Position numbers and translations under genes: made by a program. This document shows, piece after piece, positions 1 through 6,930 of a stretch of DNA of 23,565 nt. Numbering within the stretch: the first letter of the stretch is position 1; each line of letters opens with the position of its first letter. The notes beneath the pieces are model-generated. The model was not told the origin of the DNA. It searched no databases and was given only the letters and a program-made list of their open reading frames with translations. This DNA comes from Ruminococcus flavefaciens (GTDB taxonomy: Bacteria; Bacillota; Clostridia; Oscillospirales; Ruminococcaceae), in contig SFMO01000169.1 in assembly GCA_004554385.1 (NCBI GenBank), positions 1 to 23,565 on the forward strand. Direction: 5' to 3'.

Positions 1-1381
1 CGTTGAGCATCTCGGTATAAGTCTGTATATCGTATGCGCTGAAGCATTTCTTCACGTCATCTGCAAGGTGATCGAAGAAGATATTCGGCTGATTGGCGGA
101 CTCAAAGGAGTTTATACCGTCGGGAGCCATGCCGAGATAATATGGCATATATTCGTACTTGCAGACATGCTTCTTCATGTAATCCTCGTTTCGCCACTGC
201 TTGTACTGCTTTTCATTCTGACAGAATATGCCGTCTTTATCTACATAGTAGTCAACGCCTTCGACTCCCCAGAATCTGAGGTTCAGCACATCCGGCTCAA
301 GGAGATCGCTGACAAATTGTATAGCCTCCTCGGGAACATCACAGCTTATGGAAATGCCAAGTCCGGTGGAATTGTTGAACGCAACACGGTCACGGTACCT
401 TTCGGGGATGATCGGATCGATGGTGAGTCCGAGAGGGATATATGTGCAGTCAGGAGGGAGCTTGTTGACGGAGCTGGAAAAATTCCAGTTCTGATCTATC
501 ATGCCCAGGACTCTTCCGCTTGCAAGTCTTGAGTAGTACTGCTGTGAGTTGAGCATTGAAAACTCCTTGTCTATGATGCCTTTCCTGTATTCCTCGTTAA
601 GGAGCTTATACCATTTTTTTGCGGTCGGTGTAAGGTTGTAGTCCTGTGCTTCGAGGGTATCTGGGTCTACTATACAGCAGCCGTCATTAGGATAGCCGTC
701 AAGGAACATAGGCGGATTGTCAAGAGCAAAGAACCATGCGTCATTTGCCTCTATCTCGTATCCGTAGTAGTCCTCACCGTTTTCATTGGTGGGATTAGCC
801 TCGAGATAGCGCTCGATAAGATCAAAGTACTCATATGGAGTCTTTATCTCGGGATAGCCGCCCCATTCAAGGACCTTTACCTGTATCCAGAAGGCCTCCC
901 CTGTATGGACAGGGCTGGTGTCTCTTATATTCAAAGCTGAGAAGAGGGGAATATAGTAGACATGACCGTCATCGGCACGGACGCTGTCCCATTCCTCTTC
1001 CGTAAACATATTCTTTATGTTCGGGTATTCGTCCCAGTAGCTGTCGAGGGGGATGAAAGCGCCTTCCTTGATGAGCTTTCTGGTGTTTTCGGCATCGGGA
1101 GACATGAAATCGGGATACCTGTTGGATATTATCATATCGCTGAAGGTCTTATCTATATCATCCTGATCGGATATCCATGTCTGACGCAGTAAGGCTCCTG
1201 TTTTTTCGGCTATGAGCTGCTGGACCTCATTATCGTTGTCGATTTCAGGTATTCTTGCAGCAAAGACGCCGGAGAATTCTCTGATAGTTTTTTTCGTTGT
1301 TTTTTTCTTTCCGCAGCCTGCAGCTGCAGAAACCAGTACTGCTGATGCGATGAGCGCAGCAGCTATCCTTCCTGCTATCAT
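1..1381 (-). CDS. Extracellular solute-binding lipoprotein (sugar ABC, LipO/YtcQ-like), 3' end cut by window
   Basis: I read this frame directly from the minus strand: it is open from the ATG at 1379-1381 to the window edge, giving about 460 residues without a stop. The N-terminus is a lipoprotein signal, with a hydrophobic Ala/Ile/Val stretch followed by AAAGC (Cys23), then a Lys/Thr-rich tether. Further features typical of family 1 extracellular sugar-binding proteins are DMIISNRYPDFM near residue 65, many Trp/Tyr/Asp residues, and a near-terminal DIQTYTEMLN, which in this family lies some tens of residues from the end. The start overlaps the upstream sensor stop as ATGA, and an AAAGGGGG ribosome site sits 7 bases before it, so the two genes are translationally coupled. 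No permease is visible, so it may serve a transporter elsewhere or present ligand to the neighbouring sensors. The substrate cannot be told. The class is fairly sure, the sugar specificity is not. Confidence 0.82.
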   Translation of the reverse strand, partial: MIAGRIAAALIASAVLVSAAAGCGKKKTTKKTIREFSGVFAARIPEIDNDNEVQQLIAEKTGALLRQTWISDQDDIDKTFSDMIISNRYPDFMSPDAENTRKLIKEGAFIPLDSYWDEYPNIKNMFTEEEWDSVRADDGHVYYIPLFSALNIRDTSPVHTGEAFWIQVKVLEWGGYPEIKTPYEYFDLIERYLEANPTNENGEDYYGYEIEANDAWFFALDNPPMFLDGYPNDGCCIVDPDTLEAQDYNLTPTAKKWYKLLNEEYRKGIIDKEFSMLNSQQYYSRLASGRVLGMIDQNWNFSSSVNKLPPDCTYIPLGLTIDPIIPERYRDRVAFNNSTGLGISISCDVPEEAIQFVSDLLEPDVLNLRFWGVEGVDYYVDKDGIFCQNEKQYKQWRNEDYMKKHVCKYEYMPYYLGMAPDGINSFESANQPNIFFDHLADDVKKCFSAYDIQTYTEMLN

Positions 1382-2988
1382 GAGTGATCCCCCTTTCCTG
1401 TATCTGCGGATACTGTGAATACAAGTCTGAGTCTGTCACGGTAGGTTATTTCAAGGTCGATCATGTCGCCGAGACAATGCTTCAGGCGCATATAGGGATT
1501 GAATCTGTAGCTTCTGTCGAAGCTGTATTCATGGCTGATGTCATTATCCTCAAAAATAGCATCAAGCTTAAGCAAAAAGTCTGAAGGAGGAGCTTCGCTG
1601 CTCTCAAAGGAAAGAACTGCTGTATTGCCCGAAACGAGAATGTTTGATGAGACGTCATCAAAGTGGCTGAACAGATCCTCGGCGATGAGCGCGAAGGAAT
1701 AAGCGGGGACGCTGAGGTCTACTTCCGAGACAGGTGATGCTGAGAATTTTCCGCCGAATTTTTCGGCTATTTTTTCTATGAGCTCTGCTTCCTTTGAGAG
1801 AGGGATGAACTCATTACTTATGTCTTCGAGTCTTATATCGGGGTATTTTTCAGTAAAAGCAAGCTCAGCATCAAGGCGCATAGCCGTTGAGAAGAGGGAA
1901 GCGTAGTCAGATTCCCTGCGTATGAGGGAGTCGCTGCGCTGTCTTGATTCAGTGCCCTGAAGCTGCAGTTTTTCCGACATCTCGCAGCATATATCCATGA
2001 GCATACCGATCTCGTCCTTGCCGTTTTTTCCCTTTCTTGTGTGCTGTATGATGCCGATGGCTTTGTATTCCGCCATAGCCGCTTTTACTCTGCGTTTGAT
2101 TCCCATGGAGATAAGGCGCCCTGTAAAAACTGAAAGAATGACTATTCCCACAAGCAGGATCATGAGCTGCTTGTTAATGGCGATAAAATCGCCGAAGCCT
2201 CTTTTGTGAGAGCAGGAATAGAACTCTATATCCATTGTGTAGTAATTTCTGGTCAGGCACTCGAAATCCTGGTTTATGTCTATCATTTCGCTTGAGGAGA
2301 CATTTCTGTCACTGCTGTAGAGGACATAGCTGCCGCTTAAGATGTAGAGCTCACCGTCGAAATCGAGATTATCAGCAAATTCTGATATTACCTTTGCATT
2401 CATTTCAAGACAGAGATAGCTGTCACCGGTGTCAAGGCTGAAATAGTCCAGCTTTCTGACGAGTATCATTGCATTTTTGCTCTGGTCGATGCAGATGACC
2501 GTTGATTTATTTATTTCCTTGAAGTATTTATACCAATAGTCGTTTTCAGCGCTTTCGAGCTTTTTGATGCTGCCGCCTGTGAGAACTGTGGGGTTCTGGG
2601 TATAGATAGTGCAGCTTTTCACGATATTGGTCTCTGCGATATTAAGAGCCGTATTTCTCTGGAGAGGATAATATGCAGCGTAATACTCTGCAGAGGACGA
2701 ATACTTCTCGTTGAGAAAGTCGTAGATTGCTTCGTTTGTGTAGATGTTCTTGGCAATTGACACAGCGCTTTCCACGGACAGATTGACGATCTGCTCGGAG
2801 CCTGTGACTACCGTGTACTCCATCTGTTTATACTTTTCCTTCTGTGTCAGGGAGATAGTTCTTACCATTGACCACCATATGGTCATTACCGAAAGGAGCA
2901 TAAGAACTACAAGTATGGAGCTTTTGATGCCAACAGGAGTATTGGAAAACGGAGCGAATCTTCGCCTTATTCTTTTTTCATTTTCCAA
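1378..2988 (-). CDS. Two-TM membrane sensor, YesM-like with degenerate kinase region
   Basis: About 536 residues. A cytoplasmic basic N-terminus is followed by a TM segment (about 24-43), an extracellular domain of about 230 residues, a second TM (about 274-294) and a HAMP-like stretch containing KDEIGMLMDICCEM. This layout matches YesM-type sugar-responsive histidine kinases. However, the expected INPHFLYNTL phospho-acceptor box and the N-box of the ATPase domain cannot be found. The equivalent C-terminal part (IAEKFGGKF, FALIAEDLFSHFDD) is at best a decayed ATPase fold. No response regulator lies beside it. I prefer the TTG start at 2988, 8 bases after AGAGG; the GTG three codons earlier lies inside that ribosome site. 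The gene sits 14 bases downstream of the GGDEF gene and overlaps the solute-binding gene by ATGA. It is probably a signalling or ligand-coupled membrane protein without kinase activity. The topology is well supported, the role is inference. Confidence 0.7.
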   Translation of the reverse strand: MENEKRIRRRFAPFSNTPVGIKSSILVVLMLLSVMTIWWSMVRTISLTQKEKYKQMEYTVVTGSEQIVNLSVESAVSIAKNIYTNEAIYDFLNEKYSSSAEYYAAYYPLQRNTALNIAETNIVKSCTIYTQNPTVLTGGSIKKLESAENDYWYKYFKEINKSTVICIDQSKNAMILVRKLDYFSLDTGDSYLCLEMNAKVISEFADNLDFDGELYILSGSYVLYSSDRNVSSSEMIDINQDFECLTRNYYTMDIEFYSCSHKRGFGDFIAINKQLMILLVGIVILSVFTGRLISMGIKRRVKAAMAEYKAIGIIQHTRKGKNGKDEIGMLMDICCEMSEKLQLQGTESRQRSDSLIRRESDYASLFSTAMRLDAELAFTEKYPDIRLEDISNEFIPLSKEAELIEKIAEKFGGKFSASPVSEVDLSVPAYSFALIAEDLFSHFDDVSSNILVSGNTAVLSFESSEAPPSDFLLKLDAIFEDNDISHEYSFDRSYRFNPYMRLKHCLGDMIDLEITYRDRLRLVFTVSADTGKGDHS

Positions 2989-3002
2989 AACTACCACCTC
3001 TT

Positions 3003-4289
3003 TTATCTGTCGGGCATTCCGAGGAGCTGCTTGAGCTCTGTTTTTTTCTTATACATATTCTCTTCCGCTTCGGCGAGGAGAGAATCATAAGAAAATACGC
3101 CCTTTGCATATGAACAGCCGTATGACAGCGAGCATTTTATGGAATCGCTTTTTCTGCTGAGTATATACGGCGAATCTTTATTGAGTTGATCCATTATCTT
3201 GTCGAGTCTTCTGTAAGTGCATTTTGTCATAACTATGAGAAATTCATCGCCGCCCATACGGAAGCAGTAGTCTCCCTCATCGAGGAATTCTCTGATATAG
3301 TTTGCGGCTCTCTTTATGACGAAGTCGCCGCTCTCATGGCCGAGGGTATCGTTCATGAGCTTAAGGTTATTGACATCGAAATAAATGACGCAGAGGGGAT
3401 CGCATTTTCTGAAGGATTCCTCCATGCTGTGGTAGAATCTCTTGTTCCAGTGCTGCGTCATACCATCATGGTTTGCATCATATATGGCCTGATTCAGCGA
3501 CTTTGCGCCTGAATCCATATTGCCGAGGAGCCTTTTCAGTGCAGCGCTGAGCTCTCCGATCTCGTCCTCACGGGATTCGTCGAAAATGACTGATGCGTCT
3601 GCACCGTACTTGCTGTTGTCGCTTCCTTTGATGGACCTTATATAATCCGTGATCTTGTTGAGCGGTTTTATCATCTTTCGTCTGAGGTAGATAACGAAAA
3701 TGAGTACGAAAATAAGACTGAGGACCAGAAGTCCGCAGAAAATTCCCGAAATCAGCGGCAGAAGCTCAGTCTCGAATGGCTTTTCGAGCTCTACGATGAT
3801 GACACCGCAAAGGCTGTCGTCCACTGTTCTGAGGGGGCGATATAATGTAAGTCTGCCATTGCTTTCGTGTTTTATTGAGTTTCTTCCATTAATGAGCTCA
3901 GCCTTTACCGAGGAGGTATAGTTGTTGTAATCGAGGCGTGAGCCGAGAGTTTCTCCCCCCGAATCGTAAATATAAACGCCTGCGGTATTGCTGAAGCTGA
4001 CGAGAGAGATCCTTCTGATCAAATCGCTGTTACTGCGCTGATATGCGGCGATCTTGTTCTGGACCGAATCATAGTCATCAGATTTTATTCTTGTTTTGTA
4101 GCTCGATTTTGCCTTATCGGCATTTATTGTCAGCGCCGAGAAGTCGAGAGCTGATGAGGCGACGCGGTCACAGTATTTAGAGCCGATGTAACGCACGCTG
4201 CCGTATGAAACAGCAAAGCTGATAAAAACGAAAAGGACGAGAATGACAGCCGCAAAAAATCCTGTACTTGCTTTAAGAGATCTTGACAT
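3003..4289 (-). CDS. Membrane diguanylate cyclase (extracellular sensor-HAMP-GGDEF)
   Basis: 428 residues. TM1 is at about 9-29, an extracellular sensor domain at about 30-175 (probably Cache-like), TM2 at about 180-202, a HAMP stretch at about 203-260 and a GGDEF domain at 267-425. The active-site loop FRMGGDEFLIV is intact (GGDEF 346-350), as are FDVNNLKLMNDTLGHESGD and the C-terminal YxxADxxMYxxK-like end (EAEENMYKKK). The domain entry motif is altered to NHDGMTQHWNKRF. The residues where an RxxD inhibitory site would fall read DEGD, so product inhibition through that site is unlikely. The predicted activity is making cyclic di-GMP from GTP in response to an outside signal. I chose the Met at 4289 because AGAGG lies 7 bases upstream; an in-frame start 69 bases earlier has no such site. 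This is the first gene of an operon with the YesM-like sensor and a solute-binding lipoprotein. Confidence 0.88.
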   Translation of the reverse strand: MSRSLKASTGFFAAVILVLFVFISFAVSYGSVRYIGSKYCDRVASSALDFSALTINADKAKSSYKTRIKSDDYDSVQNKIAAYQRSNSDLIRRISLVSFSNTAGVYIYDSGGETLGSRLDYNNYTSSVKAELINGRNSIKHESNGRLTLYRPLRTVDDSLCGVIIVELEKPFETELLPLISGIFCGLLVLSLIFVLIFVIYLRRKMIKPLNKITDYIRSIKGSDNSKYGADASVIFDESREDEIGELSAALKRLLGNMDSGAKSLNQAIYDANHDGMTQHWNKRFYHSMEESFRKCDPLCVIYFDVNNLKLMNDTLGHESGDFVIKRAANYIREFLDEGDYCFRMGGDEFLIVMTKCTYRRLDKIMDQLNKDSPYILSRKSDSIKCSLSYGCSYAKGVFSYDSLLAEAEENMYKKKTELKQLLGMPDR

Positions 4290-4370
4290 TTTGATACCTC
4301 TGTCCGATTGTTGCGCAGATAAGATCTTCGGATCAGACTTCTGCGCATAATTACACATTATTATAATACT

Positions 4371-4399
4371 ATTTTACATTATTTCATAGCGGTTGTCAA
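4371..4399 (-). promoter_or_regulatory. Promoter of the GGDEF/sensor/solute-binding operon
   Basis: On the minus strand TTGACA (4394-4399) is followed after exactly 17 bases by TAAAAT (4371-4376). It lies about 80 bases before the GGDEF start. A second TATAAT-like stretch lies slightly downstream, so the exact start site is uncertain. Confidence 0.65.
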
Positions 4400-4502
4400 C
4401 TTGTATGGCAAAACAAAGGCGGCGATTTACAAAAATGTTACATTTGAATAATAAAAAGGTACTGATATTACAAATGGTATAAACTGTCTATGCTAAGGTA
4501 AC

Positions 4503-4524
4503 AAAAAACCGCCTGTGAGGCGGT
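4503..4524 (-). terminator. Rho-independent terminator of the Fic operon
   Basis: On the minus strand ACCGCC-TCACA-GGCGGT forms a 6-bp GC-rich stem followed by TTTTTT. It begins a few bases after the fic stop codon (4531). Confidence 0.85.
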
Positions 4525-4530
4525 CGTATT

Positions 4531-5130
4531 TTATATGGAAGAGGATATTATCTCTCCGAAAACGTCTCTGAGCATTGAAATATCGCCTTGTGCGGCTTTG
4601 ATAGCGGCTATGATGAGTGTGTCTGTACTGCATTTTGTGAAGTCAATGTCACGTTCTGTATGACGAACTAAAAGTGTGATGAAAAGTCTCAGGGTACGTC
4701 CGTTACCCTCGCGGAAGGGGTGGAGCATATTCAGCTCATGGTAAAGCTCGGCTATCTCTTTCTGAAAAGCGCTGTCTGTCATTCCGCACAGGTAATCTGC
4801 GGCGGCAAGCCGTCTGAACTTCAGCACACCGAGCTTTTCAAGCTCGGAATGGTCGCAGAAAACAGTACCTTTTTTTGAGATGTTGATAGTGCGGAGAGTA
4901 CCTGCCCAGTCGTAGAGATCGCCGAACAGCGTTTTGTGGAGGGACTTATAGAACTCAAAGTCAACATTGATGAACTCTGTTGACTGTTCAGCCTGTATGC
5001 CGCGGAGAAGGGTTATCTGCTTCTCGATGTCGTCGAGCTCCTTCTGATCGGTGATATTCAGCTTGTTTATGAGAACTGTCGTATTTGGGTAGCAGTTCCA
5101 CTGGCAGCCCTCTATCCTGTATACAGCCAT
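4531..5130 (-). CDS. fic: Fic-domain AMP-transferase (toxin of a VbhT/FicT-like pair)
   Basis: 199 residues. The canonical Fic active site HPFREGNGRTLR is complete (137-148, His137 catalytic), and the upstream LFGDLYDWAGTLR and the flap region INISKKGTVFCDHSEL are also typical. Fic enzymes transfer AMP from ATP to a hydroxyl of a target protein; in the VbhT/FicT group the targets are DNA gyrase and topoisomerase IV subunits. The target here is not readable. The ATG at 5130 shares its A with the TAA of the upstream antitoxin gene (TAATG), and the Met 69 bases further upstream lies inside the antitoxin, so 5130 is the start. The protein carries no inhibitory (S/T)xxxE(G/N) helix of its own, consistent with a class I Fic protein held by a separate antitoxin. 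A terminator follows directly. Confidence 0.92.
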   Translation of the reverse strand: MAVYRIEGCQWNCYPNTTVLINKLNITDQKELDDIEKQITLLRGIQAEQSTEFINVDFEFYKSLHKTLFGDLYDWAGTLRTINISKKGTVFCDHSELEKLGVLKFRRLAAADYLCGMTDSAFQKEIAELYHELNMLHPFREGNGRTLRLFITLLVRHTERDIDFTKCSTDTLIIAAIKAAQGDISMLRDVFGEIISSSI

Positions 5131-5300
5131 TATTTCCTTTTGACGTCCTTGATTATCTTGTCGGTGAACTGCTTGAATGACAGCTCGCCGCTGAGACATT
5201 TTTTAACGTTTTCTATCTCTTTTTCCGAAAAGCGGTAGCCCTCCATACGAACGGAAGCCAACTGGTTTTTCAGTGCCTTTTCGGTGGTGACGTTCTGCAT
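5130..5300 (-). CDS. VbhA-like antitoxin of the Fic toxin
   Basis: A 56-residue protein immediately upstream of fic. Residues 16-21 read SVRMEG, a match to the (S/T)xxxE(G/N) inhibitory motif whose Glu blocks productive ATP binding in the Fic partner. The rest (FSEKEIENVKKCLSGELSFKQFTDKIIKD) matches the small all-helical VbhA antitoxin layout. I use the ATG at 5300, 8 bases after AAAGGAGC, rather than the upstream in-frame GTG at 5321, which lies before that site. It is coupled to fic by a TAATG overlap, so antitoxin is made first from one message. This is a likely chromosomal toxin-antitoxin pair. Confidence 0.85.
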   Translation of the reverse strand: MQNVTTEKALKNQLASVRMEGYRFSEKEIENVKKCLSGELSFKQFTDKIIKDVKRK

Positions 5301-5323
5301 TGTGATCAGCTCCTTTATCACGT

Positions 5324-5352
5324 ATTATACTCTGTTTCCCATAGTTTGTCAA
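5324..5352 (-). promoter_or_regulatory. Consensus promoter of the antitoxin-fic operon
   Basis: Perfect TTGACA (5347-5352), a 17-base spacer and perfect TATAAT (5324-5329) on the minus strand. The ribosome site AAAGGAGC begins only about 8 bases after the -10 box, so the transcript would have an extremely short leader. Confidence 0.85.
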
Positions 5353-5488
5353 CAGCATATTAAAATTTATACAGCGACTTGCATTAAATATTACATAAAC
5401 AATTGACATTTTATACATATTTAGGTGTGAGTGCTTATACAATACGCCAAAGTTTTAGAGAAAATATACGAAATCTATAGTTAATCCC

Positions 5489-5517
5489 TTGACATGGGCA
5501 GTAAAAATATGTAAAAT
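5489..5517 (+). promoter_or_regulatory. Promoter of the chvE-mmsAB operon
   Basis: TTGACA (5489-5494), a 17-base spacer and TAAAAT (5512-5517). It leaves a leader of about 75 bases before the AAGGAGG site of chvE. Confidence 0.75.
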
Positions 5518-5519
5518 GT

Positions 5520-5534
5520 TAACATGCAATGTTA
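5520..5534 (+). promoter_or_regulatory. Candidate operator: 15-bp inverted repeat at the chvE start site
   Basis: TAACAT-GCA-ATGTTA is a perfect 6-3-6 inverted repeat starting 3 bases after the -10 box, so it covers the expected transcription start. The same layout and core recur at 15678-15692 before the GH5 glucanase gene. A protein bound here would be expected to repress. Confidence 0.5.
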
Positions 5535-5598
5535 GTTATATAATAATCAATGGCAACAATTTTTTCACAAATTTTATTTAACATAAGGAGGATTTTTT

Positions 5599-6822
5599 AT
5601 GAAAAAGTTTATTGCAGCACTCTCAACTTTTGTGATGTTAGGCTCACTCGCTTCATGCGGCGGTGCTTCTACATCTGAAAGCAGCAAGGAATCTAAACCA
5701 AGCACAAACACTGAATCCAAGACAGACGCTAACACTGATGAATCAGCTTCCTCAAATACTGACGAATCAACAAGCAGCGGCGGAAAAACTGTTGGTATCG
5801 CTATGCCTACAAAGTCCCTCGAGCGCTGGAACCGTGACGGTGAATACCTCAAGTCACAGTTCGAGGCAGCAGGCTATACTGTTGAGCTCAAGTACTCAGA
5901 TAACGATACTAACCAGCAGAACAATGATATCCAGGGCATGATCGCTGATAAGGTAGACCTTCTCCTTATCGCTGCTATCGACGGCAACACCCTCTCTCAG
6001 ACTCTTGCCGATGCCAAGGATGCAGGTATCTCAGTAGTTGCTTACGACCGTCTTATCATGAATACAGATGCAGTTTCATACTACGTTTCATTTGATAACT
6101 ATACAGTAGGTAAGCTCCAGGGCGAATTCGTCCGTGACCAGCTTAAGCTTGACAGCGAGGCAGGTCCTTTCAATATCGAGTTCACTGCCGGTGATCCCGC
6201 TGATAACAATGCAGGCTACTTCTTCAACGGCGCTTATGATGCACTCAAGGAGTATATCGACGCAGGCAAGCTCAATATCCCGTCAGGTAAGGTGAAGTTT
6301 GAGCAGGTAGCTACAGATAAGTGGTCTACAGATACAGCTCTTGAGAATATGCAGAATACACTTGCTTCTTACTATTCAAAGGATGAGCAGCTCGATGTTG
6401 CACTCTGTTCAAACGACTCAACAGCTCTCGGTGTAGCACAGGCTATATCTTCTGACTATAAGGGCAAGAATGTTCCGATCGTAACAGGTCAGGACGGCGA
6501 TATTGCTAACCTCAAGAACATCGTTGACGGCAAGCAGTCAATGACTGTTTACAAGAACGTAAGCGATGAGGCAGGCGTTACTCTCGAAGTATCAAAGGCT
6601 ATCCTCTCAGGTCAGACTCCTGACGGAAGCCTTATAAGCTCATTTACTGCTGAGGCTACTTACGATACAGAGTCATACGACAACGGCGTAAAGGTCGTTC
6701 CTTCATATCTCCTCGTTCCTTATGTAATCACTAAGGATAATCTCGATGTGCTCGTAGATACAGGTCTCTACAAGTGGGACAGCGATAACAAGTATCTTGA
6801 GTCTACAGCTGAGACAACCTGA
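5599..6822 (+). CDS. chvE: Multiple-monosaccharide ABC transporter, sugar-binding lipoprotein
   Basis: 407 residues. The lipoprotein signal ends in LASC (Cys20), followed by a Ser/Thr/Asp/Glu-rich tether to about residue 70 and a periplasmic-binding-protein type I fold starting at KTVGIAMPTKSLERWNRDG. VDLLLIAAIDGNTLS and VVAYDRLIMNTDAVSYYVSFDN are characteristic of the ChvE/xylose-binding group, which binds several aldoses. It is anchored outside the membrane and delivers sugar to MmsB. The ATG is preceded by AAGGAGG at 7 bases. It is first in an operon with mmsA and mmsB, separated from mmsA by a hairpin. Ligand preference (glucose, xylose, arabinose, galactose) cannot be read from sequence alone. 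Confidence 0.9.
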   Translation: MKKFIAALSTFVMLGSLASCGGASTSESSKESKPSTNTESKTDANTDESASSNTDESTSSGGKTVGIAMPTKSLERWNRDGEYLKSQFEAAGYTVELKYSDNDTNQQNNDIQGMIADKVDLLLIAAIDGNTLSQTLADAKDAGISVVAYDRLIMNTDAVSYYVSFDNYTVGKLQGEFVRDQLKLDSEAGPFNIEFTAGDPADNNAGYFFNGAYDALKEYIDAGKLNIPSGKVKFEQVATDKWSTDTALENMQNTLASYYSKDEQLDVALCSNDSTALGVAQAISSDYKGKNVPIVTGQDGDIANLKNIVDGKQSMTVYKNVSDEAGVTLEVSKAILSGQTPDGSLISSFTAEATYDTESYDNGVKVVPSYLLVPYVITKDNLDVLVDTGLYKWDSDNKYLESTAETT

Positions 6823-6851
6823 TCATATAATAAGAACGCAATATTGTCTGT

Positions 6852-6878
6852 AAAAGGGCGGGCGCTGCCTGCCCTTTT
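6852..6878 (+). terminator. Intergenic hairpin after chvE
   Basis: AAAAGGGCGGGC-GCT-GCCTGCCCTTTT is a 12-bp stem (one G-T pair) with a tiny loop. The run of T is part of the stem and is short, so this is probably a leaky terminator or a 3' stabiliser giving more binding protein than ATPase and permease, rather than a true operon end. Confidence 0.55.
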
Positions 6879-6930
6879 CTGAATATCAGGCGGTTTCAGG
6901 ACATACAGACATGGTAAAGGAGGTATATAC

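Noticed and set aside
4425..4444. AATGT-T-ACATT repeat upstream of the GGDEF operon as a third copy of the shared operator
   Set aside because: Half-site orientation and spacing differ from the two 6-3-6 sites, and it lies upstream of the -35 box.
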